Source: Dyadobacter sp. UC 10 (lineage in GTDB: Bacteria; Bacteroidota; Bacteroidia; Cytophagales; Spirosomataceae). Taken from it: a DNA stretch of 64,000 nt. The stretch is taken from NCBI RefSeq assembly GCF_008369915.1, contig NZ_VSRN01000001.1:4336501-4400500 (forward strand). The letters run 5' to 3'. Positions 44,131 through 53,736 of this stretch are shown here, piece after piece; within the stretch, counting starts at the first letter, position 1; every line of letters begins with the position of its first letter. The notes beneath the pieces are model-generated. The model made no database searches. It was not told where the DNA came from and saw only the letters and a list, made by a program, of their open reading frames with translations. Position numbers and translations under genes: made by a program.

Positions 44131-44394
44131 TCAGCGTGCATTCGCTGCATCAATATTGATGATACTGCCGGCCAGCGCGTCGTCGACCGGAATGGTGCAG
44201 GCCGGTACGATCCGTCCGCGAATGTATACTTCGCAGGTCCCGCAGCTTCCCATGCCGGAACAAATCCCGAAGCCGGAAAGGTGCAGATAATCGGATAAAA
44301 GGCTCATCAATGAAAAGTACCGGCCTTTCGGAACCTGTACTTCATGCGATTGCTCCCGGTATATTACTGTAAAATTTATGAGGCCTGGTTCCAT
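44131..44394 (-). CDS. Small plant-type [2Fe-2S] protein
   Basis: 87 residues. Cluster ligands Cys45, Cys51, Cys54 and Cys66 (CSGMGSCGTC...PAC) are in the spacing of plant-type ferredoxins and of the N-domain of molybdenum hydroxylase small subunits. The domain stands alone, without a helical second [2Fe-2S] domain or reductase. It lies in the gap between the metalloprotein and the antiporter genes on the opposite strand. An electron carrier role is likely; its partner is unknown. Confidence 0.88.
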   Translation of the reverse strand: MEPGLINFTVIYREQSHEVQVPKGRYFSLMSLLSDYLHLSGFGICSGMGSCGTCEVYIRGRIVPACTIPVDDALAGSIINIDAANAR

Positions 44395-44464
44395 AAAATA
44401 GCCATTTTTTACCCTTTTTTGAGATCACCTTTCGTATTTTGCGGATCTTCACTCCAACGATCTC

Positions 44465-46735
44465 ATGAAAAATCTGCGCAATATACTTTTCTATGTAATC
44501 ACGCTGGCCGTTTTTTCCGGGGCAGTTTACTGGTTTATAACGGAAGGCCAAAAGCTGGAAAACCCTTCGGGCGCTGCCATTATACCGGCACAGACTACTT
44601 CCTCTCTGGAGCAGTTCCGCGGCACACTTTTGCATGATCTTACAAGTCCGCTGGCGATCCTTCTTTTACAGATCATCACGATTATCATAGTTGCCCGTGT
44701 GTTCGGGTGGTTTTGTAAAAAAATTGGTCAGCCTACTGTAATTGGCGAAACTGCTGCGGGGTTGTTTCTGGGCCCTTCACTTGTGGGCACGCTCTTTCCA
44801 GAGTTTTCAGCATTTCTTTTTCCAAAAGCCTCACTTAGTAACCTGCAATTTCTGAGCCAGATCGGGTTGATCCTTTTTATGTTCATCATCGGTATGGAGT
44901 TGGATCTCAAAGTGTTGAAAACCAAGGCAAAGGAGGCGATTGTGATCAGTCACGCCAGTATTGTTCTGCCTTTTGCCCTCGGCGTCGGGCTGGCGCTTTT
45001 GCTTTATCAGGAGTTTGCGCCGGAAGGGATCAGTTTTCTTTCTTTTTCTTTGTTTACAGGTATTGCGTTGAGTGTCACGGCATTCCCGGTACTTGCACGG
45101 ATCGTTCAGGAGCGGGGGCTGTCGAAAACCAGATTGGGTATGATGGTCATTACCTGTGCCGCTACCGACGATATCACCGCCTGGTGTATCCTGGCGGCGG
45201 TAATCGCGATCGTGAAAGCGGGTTCTTTTGTAAGCTCCGTTTACACCATTTTGCTGGCTGTTGCGTACGTTTTGCTGATGTTGAATGTGGTCAAACCTTT
45301 CCTGAAAAGGCTGGGGGATCACTACGATTATAAGGAGGGGTTAACCAAGCCCGTAGTTGCCATCTTCTTTGTGGTACTGCTGGCCTCGGCATACAGCACC
45401 GAGGTTATCGGCATTCATGCACTGTTCGGGGCGTTTATGGCAGGGGTGATCATGCCTTCGAACCATAAATTCAGGAATATTTTCATTGAAAAGGTAGAAG
45501 ACGTTTCTATGGTTTTGCTGCTGCCTTTGTTCTTCGTATTTACCGGATTACGTACCCAGGTTGGCCTATTGAACGATCTCTATCTGTGGAAAATGACCGG
45601 CATTATCATGCTGGCGGCTGTGGTCGGTAAGTTTATCGGAAGCGCGGTGGCCGCCCGTTTTGTGAAGCAAAGCTGGCGGGACAGTCTGATCATTGGCTCG
45701 CTGATGAATACCCGTGGGCTGATGGAGCTGGTGGTTCTGAATATCGGATATGATATTGGTGTACTTTCTCCGCAAATATTTACCATGATGGTTATCATGG
45801 CGCTGCTCACTACCTGCATGACAGGTCCTGCCCTCGATCTGATCGATCGGTTCATGCCCGAAGAAAAAACGGTGCTGGATTCGGCCGGCTCTGCGGGCGA
45901 CCGTTTTTCGGTGCTGATCGCCTTTGCAAGTCCGCAAAGCGGGCGGAAAATGCTCAAACTCGCCAGTCTGCTCGTTACCCGCCAGGTGACAAAAAATCTG
46001 ACCGCACTGCATCTCTCCCCGAGCAGCTATTTAAGCCAGGTCGATACGCAGGAGTATGAGACCGAAACCTTCAGGCCGGTAACAGAAGAGGCCGAAATGC
46101 TGAAAGTGCCTGTTACGACGCTGTTCAAACCTTCACAGGATATAGAACACGACATCATTGAATCCGCCAACAAGGGTGATTTTGATCTTTTGATGATGGG
46201 CATTGGTCACGGCGTATTTGAAGGGACCTTTCTGGGAAAATTGTTGGGTTTTACCAATAAAATCATCAGCCCGGTCCGCCTTTTTGACACCATTACCGGC
46301 AAAGAAAAGCTGTTTCACACTGAAATTTTCGACGACCGCACGAGTCATGTGATCAGGTCGGTGAAAGTGCCGGTTGCTTTATTGATTGACAAGAACCTGA
46401 CCAGAACCGAGCATATCTTCATCCCGGTTTTCAACGCTTCCGATCAGTTCCTGCTTGCATTTGCAGCCAGGCTGACCAGTGACGATAAAATGCGGATTAC
46501 GATCATGGACCCGACGGGACTGATGGGGCACGAACCAGGGATCCGCGATACTATCCTGCAAATGCAAACCGACTCGCCCGGGCAGATTGAATTTTACAAT
46601 GAAAACGGACTCGAAAAAGATTTTCTGCAGAAGCTGGACCTGATGCTGATCAGCTACCAAAGCTGGCAGCAAGCTGTCCATGCGCACAGCCCCTGGCTTT
46701 TGCATTCCCCATCGGTGCTGGTGGTCCGGGCTTAG
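44465..46735 (+). CDS. CPA2-family cation/proton antiporter with USP-like tail
   Basis: 756 residues. About twelve membrane helices (60-450) form a Na+/H+-exchanger fold of the KefB/CPA2 type, with GETAAGLFLGPSLVG, ALSVTAFPVLARIVQERGL and the ion-site pair TDDITAWCILA (Asp-Asp/Thr-Asp). FGAFMAGVIMPSNHKF and LMNTRGLMELVVLNIGYD are also typical. The C-terminal about 290 residues resemble two universal-stress-protein-like domains (FSVLIAFASPQSGRKML; RTEHIFIPVFNASDQFLLAFA). It exchanges Na+ or K+ for protons across the inner membrane. Transcribed alone. Confidence 0.92.
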   Translation: MKNLRNILFYVITLAVFSGAVYWFITEGQKLENPSGAAIIPAQTTSSLEQFRGTLLHDLTSPLAILLLQIITIIIVARVFGWFCKKIGQPTVIGETAAGLFLGPSLVGTLFPEFSAFLFPKASLSNLQFLSQIGLILFMFIIGMELDLKVLKTKAKEAIVISHASIVLPFALGVGLALLLYQEFAPEGISFLSFSLFTGIALSVTAFPVLARIVQERGLSKTRLGMMVITCAATDDITAWCILAAVIAIVKAGSFVSSVYTILLAVAYVLLMLNVVKPFLKRLGDHYDYKEGLTKPVVAIFFVVLLASAYSTEVIGIHALFGAFMAGVIMPSNHKFRNIFIEKVEDVSMVLLLPLFFVFTGLRTQVGLLNDLYLWKMTGIIMLAAVVGKFIGSAVAARFVKQSWRDSLIIGSLMNTRGLMELVVLNIGYDIGVLSPQIFTMMVIMALLTTCMTGPALDLIDRFMPEEKTVLDSAGSAGDRFSVLIAFASPQSGRKMLKLASLLVTRQVTKNLTALHLSPSSYLSQVDTQEYETETFRPVTEEAEMLKVPVTTLFKPSQDIEHDIIESANKGDFDLLMMGIGHGVFEGTFLGKLLGFTNKIISPVRLFDTITGKEKLFHTEIFDDRTSHVIRSVKVPVALLIDKNLTRTEHIFIPVFNASDQFLLAFAARLTSDDKMRITIMDPTGLMGHEPGIRDTILQMQTDSPGQIEFYNENGLEKDFLQKLDLMLISYQSWQQAVHAHSPWLLHSPSVLVVRA

Positions 46736-46854
46736 GTTTGTGGAGGAGGACTAATGGTGTTTGTCGCCGGGGAAATGACGTATGTCGACGGGAATTCATT
46801 TCCGGGAACAAGCGCTCTAACTTCGCGGCAATCATTAACTATTAGTCGCGAAAA

Positions 46855-47841
46855 ATGAAATTGAAGCAATTATTTTGGTCAGCGCTGTTATTGGCAGGCT
46901 GCACCACTACCGACCCGGACGTGGTGCCGGGCGAGGAGCAAGGCTGGCCCGATCAGCCGGAACTGCCGGTAATCGGCGGGCATGAAACTTTCTCTATCGA
47001 AGGCAACGAATACGAGGTAAATGTAATGGGTGATATGCAGCCGCGATCTCCCAAATTCCCCTCGCTGCAAGTGAAGAAAGGATTTCTGCGCGGTTATGTG
47101 GCCGACCTGGCCGGTAAGCCGATCAAGGGTGCGTATATAGGTGCACGTGTAACACTTGTAGGTGGATCCTATTCAGGGGCTTCTGCGGAATCGGATGAAA
47201 ACGGGTACTATGAAATTAATCTGCCCTACGGAGCGGTGCATTATTATGCGACGGGTTATACCATTGACTACGGCACCAGCAGAGCGGTGGTGGGACTTAC
47301 CCCGGCCGATGACAATACTTCCGGGTTTGCTTCCGAAACCGGGATGGTGAAGAACTTTGTGCAGCAGTCATTCGGGGTGGGGGATAAGGACGAAGTTTTA
47401 CAGCAGCCCGGTAACCCTTCCAATTATTATGGCGGCGCGATTAGTATTGATTATCAGGTGGATTGGGATAACAATGTACCTAATTACCTCCCACCCGACG
47501 GTGAGATAGAAATTGACCTGATCCCGGAAGGAAAAGGGTATTACGGAGAGACAAAATCATTTAAAGTTTACAAAAAGATCGGCTATTCGAGAGCGATGAT
47601 TTTAAATATACCCATTGGGAAATACACGATAAAAGCGAAGCTGCGCGGTGGGGAAGAGCTTCAAATGAAAGTCGTTGGTCCCTACGCAAATGCATACCCG
47701 AAGTTTGGGCTCAAACCTGCAAAGGCAATCGGATCAGCGAGCGTATTGTTTACGCCATCCTTCCAGGTAACTCCGGGAATGGTTCCGGCGCACCGCGGAA
47801 ACTGGCAGGCAGTCGACATACAGCTTGAAAGGGTGGAGTAG
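46855..47841 (+). CDS. Lipoprotein with carboxypeptidase-regulatory-like domain
   Basis: 328 residues. Lipobox LAGC (Cys16). About 75-150 is a carboxypeptidase-regulatory-like beta-sandwich (LRGYVADLAGKPIKGAYIGARVTLVGGSYSG, DENGYYEINLPYGAVHYYATGY). The rest is beta-rich and unrecognised, with a second sandwich likely near the C-terminus (KIGYSRAMILNIPIGKYTIKAKL). Probably surface-exposed. Six-base arms TTCGCG/CGCGAA (46822 and 46847) flank the leader just before the start, of uncertain meaning. Confidence 0.78.
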   Translation: MKLKQLFWSALLLAGCTTTDPDVVPGEEQGWPDQPELPVIGGHETFSIEGNEYEVNVMGDMQPRSPKFPSLQVKKGFLRGYVADLAGKPIKGAYIGARVTLVGGSYSGASAESDENGYYEINLPYGAVHYYATGYTIDYGTSRAVVGLTPADDNTSGFASETGMVKNFVQQSFGVGDKDEVLQQPGNPSNYYGGAISIDYQVDWDNNVPNYLPPDGEIEIDLIPEGKGYYGETKSFKVYKKIGYSRAMILNIPIGKYTIKAKLRGGEELQMKVVGPYANAYPKFGLKPAKAIGSASVLFTPSFQVTPGMVPAHRGNWQAVDIQLERVE

Positions 47842-47973
47842 GAAAGCGGATCGCAAGAGGGAAATATGCAGTCCGGCTGACTGGATTTTGTGAACAAATT
47901 GAAAGTAGGTACCTTCGGTGACAGAAATGCGCCGTGCACATATGCTTTTTTTTGCCGACATAAAATCTGATAA

Positions 47974-48819
47974 ATGTTTTCCATCAAGTCCCTTTTTTCG
48001 AAACTTTTTACTTCAAACGGAGGCCAGCGCATTGCGGATGATTCGCATTATTTATCGCTTTGCTGCATTGTCAAAGACGAAAACGATTACCTGGCGGAGT
48101 GGCTGGACTATCACCGGAAAATCGGAGTGACGCATTTTTTTATTTACGACAACGGGAGCAAAAAGCCTATTGCAGAAACGATCGATTCACTGGGATTGGC
48201 TGATATTGTTACAGTTACAGAAATTCCAGGGAGGAACAAGCACGTGAAAGCTTATCAGCATTGTCTGGATCATTTCGGCAACAGTTCGCGGTGGATAGGC
48301 TTTATCGATACCGACGAATTTATTGTCCCGAAAACAGGCGATGCTGATTTTACCCGGCAATTGAAAGGTTATGAGCCTTACGGAGGGCTCGGTCTGAGCT
48401 GGCTGATCTTTGGCTCTAACGGGCATAAAACCAGGCCTTTGGGAGGCCAGCTTGAAAGTTTTACAAAACGCTCGGATATTGATTTTCTAGCCAATAAACA
48501 CATCAAAAGCGTCGTGCAGCCCAGGTATGTGCAGTCGGCGTTCAAGTCGCATTGTTTCAAATACAAGCCTGGTTATTTCTGTGTCAATGAGCATTTAATC
48601 AAAATCGAAGATTCTTTTGCGGAGCCGAGCATTGATACCGTTCAGCTTAACCACTACTATTGCCGCTCACTGGAAGAATATCAGGAAAAGATCAAAAGGG
48701 GCATCAGCGACACGAAACGCGAACGGAAACTCGACGAATTTTACTATCACGATGGGGAGTCGAACCGCGTGGAAGACAGAACGATACTGGAAGTTCTGGC
48801 CAGGGCCAAAACTTCATAG
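47974..48819 (+). CDS. Family 2/92-type glycosyltransferase
   Basis: 281 residues. The GT-A opening LSLCCIVKDENDYLAEWLDYHRKIGVTHFFIYDN is that of glycosyltransferase 92/DUF23-like enzymes. The metal-binding DxD-type motif is FIDTDEFIVP (Asp112-Asp114). SKRSDID, KSVVQPR and the QLNHYYCRSLEEYQEK block near residue 225 also fit. It transfers a sugar to a glycan, probably capsule or LPS; donor and acceptor unknown. No other glycan-synthesis genes are adjacent. Confidence 0.85.
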   Translation: MFSIKSLFSKLFTSNGGQRIADDSHYLSLCCIVKDENDYLAEWLDYHRKIGVTHFFIYDNGSKKPIAETIDSLGLADIVTVTEIPGRNKHVKAYQHCLDHFGNSSRWIGFIDTDEFIVPKTGDADFTRQLKGYEPYGGLGLSWLIFGSNGHKTRPLGGQLESFTKRSDIDFLANKHIKSVVQPRYVQSAFKSHCFKYKPGYFCVNEHLIKIEDSFAEPSIDTVQLNHYYCRSLEEYQEKIKRGISDTKRERKLDEFYYHDGESNRVEDRTILEVLARAKTS

Positions 48820-48852
48820 GTATGTTTTCACCCGTTTCCCGGATCTTCTTAC

Positions 48853-49974
48853 TCAGGCATCCTTTGCAGGAATTTTCCACCGCTTCATGATGATCTTTCC
48901 GGAAAAACGTTTCAGGTGGTACTGCTCGGGCTCTCCGATCAGGAACCCGAATGCTTTCATAGAAGGTACCGCATCAAACACGACCTTTAAAACTGCGGTG
49001 ATAGGCAGCGCAAGGATCAGCCCGGCAAGACCGAACAGCATACCGCCAAGCAGTAATCCTACAAGGGCCATGAGTGGATTAATACTCACTTTGCCGCCCA
49101 CAATGTTGGGCGTGAGAAAGTTGCCTTCCAGAAACTGTACAACTTGAAACCACGCCACCACGCCTACTGCATACCAGGCACTATCCTTGGTGGCCAGGGC
49201 AAACAACGCCGGAAGTACCGACCCGATCGCAATCCCAATGTAGGGGAGCAACATCAGCAGGGAGGCCAGAATGCCAAAAAACCAGGCGTAGGGTATGCCC
49301 ATAACGAGTAATCCCACCGTATTGAGAATCGCGACAATGCCCATTACCGTCACTAACCCTACCAGGTAGCTCTGAACTACATAGTAGATCTTGTCGAGCA
49401 CCTGGCTCACTACCTCCTTGGAAGCAGAGGCGAATGCGTGAAAGAAAAATTCACGGAAGAAATCGCGGTAGTAAAGCAGGAAGAAGGTAAATAATGGTAC
49501 AATGATCACGCTGGCCAGGATACCACCCACGGAGCCGAATGCGGTACTGATGATCACGCCCGCATTGCTGACTACCCGATTCGAAAATGCGGTAATCTGC
49601 TTCGTAATTTCCCCTTCTTCCACACCAAAGCGCATGGTTACCCACTTTTGAATGGTTTCCAGAATATGCATGAATCGGACCTGCATGTCGCTGCCATTGG
49701 CACCGATCACGATCACCTGATGCACGATGAACCAGACCAGAAACCCGATGACTATAATGGCGATAATGACGGATAATATTGAAGCGGTAGCCCGGTTGAC
49801 TTTGTATTTTTCAAAAAAGCGGGTGATAGGGAAGAGCGAAATGGCCAGCAGGATCGAGAACATCAGGGGTACCAGTACGCCTTGCAGCACGTAGAGCAGG
49901 GCAATGATCAATACGAGGCTTAGCAAAGATGCCGCCACATTGACGTTTCGGCTGTAATCAGAAAGTCTTATCAT
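48853..49974 (-). CDS. AI-2E family transporter
   Basis: 373 residues from the ATG at 49974; the frame is open to 50214 but that extension overlaps the divergent ApbE gene and lacks membrane character. About eight helices with the family blocks LYVLQGVLVPLMFSILLA, GRxxAIFNTV-type AILNTVGLLVMGIPYAWFFGILASLLMLLPYIG and NPLMALVGLLLGGMLFGLAGLILALP. Despite the name most members are not autoinducer exporters; some are Na+/H+ antiporters. Convergent with the glycosyltransferase gene. Confidence 0.92.
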   Translation of the reverse strand: MIRLSDYSRNVNVAASLLSLVLIIALLYVLQGVLVPLMFSILLAISLFPITRFFEKYKVNRATASILSVIIAIIVIGFLVWFIVHQVIVIGANGSDMQVRFMHILETIQKWVTMRFGVEEGEITKQITAFSNRVVSNAGVIISTAFGSVGGILASVIIVPLFTFFLLYYRDFFREFFFHAFASASKEVVSQVLDKIYYVVQSYLVGLVTVMGIVAILNTVGLLVMGIPYAWFFGILASLLMLLPYIGIAIGSVLPALFALATKDSAWYAVGVVAWFQVVQFLEGNFLTPNIVGGKVSINPLMALVGLLLGGMLFGLAGLILALPITAVLKVVFDAVPSMKAFGFLIGEPEQYHLKRFSGKIIMKRWKIPAKDA

Positions 49975-50022
49975 TTGAACAGTGGTTATAACAGGAAACA
50001 CTATTAATTTGGTGCCAGGAGG

Positions 50023-50030
50023 TATCTTTG
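50023..50030 (+). promoter_or_regulatory. -7 promoter box (TATCTTTG) for apbE
   Basis: Exact TAnnTTTG match 15 bp before the ATG at 50045. It lies downstream of the earlier in-frame ATG at 49982 and so supports the 50045 start with a very short leader. Confidence 0.5.
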
Positions 50031-50044
50031 GTTTTTTGTCGGGC

Positions 50045-51037
50045 ATGAAAAAACTACTGATTGCAGCTATTCTTCTTGGGACGCTCACCGCCCAAGCACA
50101 GGTTTTCCGGAAAAGGACCACCCTGCTGATGGGCGGAAGGTTTGATATTACCATTGTAGCAAACGATTCCCTGGCTGCCGAAAACAACATTGACACGGTT
50201 ATCGCGGAAATCACCAGAATTGAAAATCTGATCTCGGACTGGAAACCCGCTTCCCAGGTTTCTCAGGTAAATGCCCAGGCGGGTATCCGCCCGGTCAAAG
50301 TAGATCAGGAAGTTTTCGAGCTGACCGAACGCGCGCTCGCGCTTTCGAAACTGACCAATGGCGCTTTCGATATCAGTTTCGCGGCCATGGACAGGATATG
50401 GAGATTCGATGGTTCCATGACAAAAATGCCTTCCGAAGCGGCAATCAGGAAATCGGTGGAAAAGGTAGGGTACAGGAACATTGTACTCGACCGTGAGAAC
50501 CTGACCATTTTCCTGAAAAAGAAAGGGATGAAAATAGGGTTTGGTGCACTCGGGGAGGGATATGCAACCGATAAATGCAGAAAGATGATGCTGGCAAAAG
50601 GCATCAAAGCCGGTATCGTGAATGGTTCCGGCGATATGAGCGCCTGGGGAAAGCAACCCGACGGCAGTGATTGGGTGATCGGGATCAACGACCCTGCGCA
50701 GTCGGGCGAGCTTTTTGCGGTGGTGCCCCTGCGTGAAGGTGCAGTGGTGACCTCGGGGAGCTATGAAAAATATGTGATTTTTAACGGCAAACGCTATTCG
50801 CACATTATCAACCCTGCAACCGGCTATCCCGCGACTGGCCTGACAAGCGTCACAATCTTCGGCCCCGGCGCCGAACAGGCGAATGGTTTCAGTACGTCGA
50901 TCATGGTGATGGGAGAAAAAGCCGGTCTCGAATTCCTTGGCCGCTTTCCGGAATTCAGCTGCCTGCTGATCACCGACGAAGGTAAGGTGTTGACTTCGGG
51001 AAATTTCGATATTTCAAAATACAAAACAGATCAGTAG
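50045..51037 (+). CDS. apbE: FAD:protein FMN transferase
   Basis: 330 residues from the ATG at 50045, which starts a signal peptide (MKKLLIAAILLGTLTAQAQ). Family blocks are MGGRFDITIVANDSL, ISDWKPASQVSQVN, GAFDISFAAMDRIWRF, GFGALGEGYATDKCRKMM, GIVNGSGDMSAWG and SHIINPATGYPATGLTSVTIFGP. ApbE moves FMN from FAD onto a Ser/Thr of an exported protein. A matching target motif (TGAS) is in the DUF2271 protein at 53243. The stop codon overlaps the end of the convergent PepSY-reductase gene by 7 bp, tying the two units together. Confidence 0.94.
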   Translation: MKKLLIAAILLGTLTAQAQVFRKRTTLLMGGRFDITIVANDSLAAENNIDTVIAEITRIENLISDWKPASQVSQVNAQAGIRPVKVDQEVFELTERALALSKLTNGAFDISFAAMDRIWRFDGSMTKMPSEAAIRKSVEKVGYRNIVLDRENLTIFLKKKGMKIGFGALGEGYATDKCRKMMLAKGIKAGIVNGSGDMSAWGKQPDGSDWVIGINDPAQSGELFAVVPLREGAVVTSGSYEKYVIFNGKRYSHIINPATGYPATGLTSVTIFGPGAEQANGFSTSIMVMGEKAGLEFLGRFPEFSCLLITDEGKVLTSGNFDISKYKTDQ

Positions 51038-53226
51038 CAGTCCATTAAAATCTGGCTCCGGGACTGATAGTAGCTCACACTTTTGCCCAGTCTGCTCTGG
51101 CAGATCTGTTCGAGGAGCCCGATCACATTATTTTGCATGGACAAAGAGCCGCAAAGCATGATTACCCCTTCTTTTTCCAATATCTCAGCCACCAGGGCTT
51201 CATCTCTGACAAGCAAATCCCTGACATATTGTTTCCCGCCCTCCCGCGAATAAGCAATATGCAGACCGCGCAGCTTATGATCTGCCAGATTTTTATCGAT
51301 TGCAGATTTATAAATCGCAAAAGAAGCCTGGTCGCGAAACCCGCAGTACAGGTAAGTATCTGCATTCGGTTTTTGCTGATCGATCATTCCCAGAAAAGGA
51401 GCGATCCCTGTTCCGTTGGAGATCATCAAAACAGCCGCAGCATTTTGGGGGAAATGAAAGTGGGCATTGCTCACAATGCGTGCATTGATCACACTGCCGG
51501 CGTTCAGACTGTACAGGTATTCAGAGCCAAGCCCATTCTCATGCATTTTCACGCTCAGCTGCATATCGCTTCCGATTTTTCCGATCGAATACAACCGCTC
51601 GCGGTGATCGCTGGCAGGGTAAATGGCAAGGAGGTCGCCGGAAGTGAAGCCAGCCCGCCGCCTGGGTCTGAGACGTATTAAAAATGCCTCTCCCGGGTTA
51701 TTAATCTGCGTTTTTTCAACAACTGCCAAAGATTGCGGGCGTTCATTCCTGACAGTGAGCGACCCACTGCTGACCGTGAGCGGAATCCCGGCGTGCTGCG
51801 ACCAGGTAGTAGCCCACTGCCCGAACTCTTCGGGAGATTTATCATTCACGGTATGGATTTCCAGCATCGGCACCGCCCACTTTTGCTTTGCAAGCAGATG
51901 GTCAGTCTCAAAAGCGAACTTGCAGAAATCGGGGTAACCGTGCGAGCCGAAACCTATCACCGAGTAACGGACCGGATTGGGCTGCGGATGTTTTTCAAGT
52001 AATTTGGCAAACTGAGACGCATTGGTAGGAGGGTTGCCCAGCCCGTATGTCGCCGACATCACCATGATATGGGAAGCTTTCGGAAAGACAGTATAATTGT
52101 TGAGCTCGGTCACGAAAGCAGTTTTTCCGCCGCTGATCAGTTGTTTGTGGATTGCATTGGCAAAGCCGAAAGTGCTGCCATTTTCCGAGCCTACGAGGAT
52201 AATATATTCGCTTTCAGCGGCGGTGTACCTGTTTTTTACACGCCCCGCGCGACGCTTGAACGTGATCGCAAATCCGGAATAGATGAAAAAGAGGATATTG
52301 GCGGAAGCAATCGCCAGTACAACTGCCCAGATCGCATTCGTGCGACCGGTATGCAGGTCGAGGCTGAGCTGGGTCAGTATGGCGGCGGCAGGGTATTTGA
52401 CCTGGGTCAGAACGTCGCCGGTGATCTGATTTACTGTAACTTCCCTGTCTTTTAATTTCAGTGTGTAATAGTCCTCCGGATCTTCCGAAAAGGGAAATTC
52501 AATGGTTTGTACTTCTGAAAGTTTTATTATTTTAAAGATCTCAAAATCAGCTGCATTTTTCTCAGGCTCCGCGCGGATCTCGTCAAAATTTACGTCTGAG
52601 GAAATCGGTGGTGTTTCAATAAGGCCAAAACGCGCCAGCGACAGGTAAGTGCCGCTCAAAGCAATGATAAAGATCGGGACCAGGGAGAGCCTGCCCAGTA
52701 CCACGTGGTAGTATTGCGCAAAGTTTTCTCTTACAATTTTAGTAAAAAAACGTTTGAAGCCGCGCTGCCGCTGCACGATCAGCATAGTACCTGAAATCGT
52801 GATCAGCAAAAGCAGAAATGCGGTCAGGCCCACGAAAAAGCGGCCTGCCTCGTGCAAAAAAAGTGACCGGTGCAACGCTGTGACCCATTCAAAAAATTCA
52901 CTTTCAGGCTCGGGAACCCCGAGTATCCTGCCATTCATGGGATCAATGTAGGCCAGCAGTTTTTTGCCGTCCTTGTCGCTGCCTTTTACCTGCACAAACC
53001 CGTTCGCGTCGACAGACAATTCGCTGATCCCTGGGTACTGCTTCCTGAGTTGGGGGAGTGTGGTAGCAAGACTGGCTTCGCTGAAATGCTCGGAACGATA
53101 GGCATGCAGTTTTTCAGAAATCGGCTGAAAAGCCAGCAGGATACCGGTTACAGAGGCGAGGGCCAGTAAAAGAAAAGAAGATACAGCCAGGGCTAAATGG
53201 CTGTATCTCCATATAGAAATGGTCAT
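51031..53226 (-). CDS. PepSY membrane protein fused to flavodoxin/NADPH reductase
   Basis: 731 residues. The N-terminal half is a PepSY_TM unit: helices at about 12-32, 135-155, 185-205 and 295-320, with periplasmic PepSY segments between (GRILGVPEPESEFFEWVTALHRSLFL; VNQITGDVLTQVKYP). The C-terminal half is a cytoplasmic sulfite-reductase-type flavoprotein: a flavodoxin domain (ILVGSENGSTFGFANAI), an FAD-binding barrel (DHRERLYSIGKIG) and an NAD(P) domain (MISNGTGIAPFLGMIDQ, YYCGFRDQ-type YLYCGFRDQASF). It should carry electrons from NADPH across the inner membrane to exported acceptors. Last gene of the ankyrin-DUF2271 operon, 16 bp after it. Confidence 0.92.
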   Translation of the reverse strand: MTISIWRYSHLALAVSSFLLLALASVTGILLAFQPISEKLHAYRSEHFSEASLATTLPQLRKQYPGISELSVDANGFVQVKGSDKDGKKLLAYIDPMNGRILGVPEPESEFFEWVTALHRSLFLHEAGRFFVGLTAFLLLLITISGTMLIVQRQRGFKRFFTKIVRENFAQYYHVVLGRLSLVPIFIIALSGTYLSLARFGLIETPPISSDVNFDEIRAEPEKNAADFEIFKIIKLSEVQTIEFPFSEDPEDYYTLKLKDREVTVNQITGDVLTQVKYPAAAILTQLSLDLHTGRTNAIWAVVLAIASANILFFIYSGFAITFKRRAGRVKNRYTAAESEYIILVGSENGSTFGFANAIHKQLISGGKTAFVTELNNYTVFPKASHIMVMSATYGLGNPPTNASQFAKLLEKHPQPNPVRYSVIGFGSHGYPDFCKFAFETDHLLAKQKWAVPMLEIHTVNDKSPEEFGQWATTWSQHAGIPLTVSSGSLTVRNERPQSLAVVEKTQINNPGEAFLIRLRPRRRAGFTSGDLLAIYPASDHRERLYSIGKIGSDMQLSVKMHENGLGSEYLYSLNAGSVINARIVSNAHFHFPQNAAAVLMISNGTGIAPFLGMIDQQKPNADTYLYCGFRDQASFAIYKSAIDKNLADHKLRGLHIAYSREGGKQYVRDLLVRDEALVAEILEKEGVIMLCGSLSMQNNVIGLLEQICQSRLGKSVSYYQSRSQILMDCY

Positions 53227-53242
53227 AAAGTACTCGGGAACG

Positions 53243-53731
53243 TTAATTAGGGCTGAAACGAACGTAGCGGATATAGCCGGTACCTTCGCTCTTGGCGGAA
53301 AGCGCCTCCTTTGTCAGCGGAATTTCCAGGTCTTTTACATGATACGCTTTGTCTTCCACAGCGCTTTCGAACCGCAATTTATAGCCTGCATCGATTTTAG
53401 CGGTTTCAATCTCTATTACATTGACACTTCGGTCCCCGCCGGTAACCGATGCGCCTGTGACCGCACTGATATTCGAAGGTTTTTTAGCTTGAAACTTGTG
53501 CCACTCTTTCATGCTGTTGTACCATTTCTTGTCCGGGCCGAGCACGTAAAGCGTTTTCTCGTAGGCACCTTTGGTATTGATCAGCGAAATCACAATATAG
53601 GCGCCTTCGCCCATGTAATTCGTCATCTGGATCATGCATTTATATTTGCTCGTTCCCTGCGCGAATGTGGCCGCAGGCCGGGATAATGTGAGTGCCAGAA
53701 ACAGCAGGGTTATTCTAAATAAGCTGGACAT
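53243..53731 (-). CDS. Exported DUF2271 protein with flavinylation motif
   Basis: 162 residues. Signal peptide 1-25 (ending TFAQ). The DUF2271 domain fills the rest (YIVISLINTKGAYEKTLYVLGPDKKWY, YIRYVRFSPN). Residues 89-95 read SAVTGAS, which fits the ApbE target consensus (Asp/Ser)-(Gly/Ala)-x-(Ser/Thr)-Gly-Ala-(Ser/Thr); FMN would be linked to Ser95. DUF2271 genes are known neighbours of ApbE and PepSY in extracytosolic flavinylation clusters. It is 5 bp after the ankyrin gene and 16 bp before the PepSY-reductase, so all three are one operon. Confidence 0.9.
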   Translation of the reverse strand: MSSLFRITLLFLALTLSRPAATFAQGTSKYKCMIQMTNYMGEGAYIVISLINTKGAYEKTLYVLGPDKKWYNSMKEWHKFQAKKPSNISAVTGASVTGGDRSVNVIEIETAKIDAGYKLRFESAVEDKAYHVKDLEIPLTKEALSAKSEGTGYIRYVRFSPN

Positions 53732-53736
53732 GAAAA

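Noticed and set aside
46822..46852. TTCGCG/CGCGAA arms before the lipoprotein at 46855
   Set aside because: Only 6 bp with a 19-bp spacer; can arise by chance.
49975..50214. Upstream extension of the AI-2E transporter
   Set aside because: Overlaps the apbE coding region and lacks membrane character; the ATG at 49974 gives the family N-terminus.
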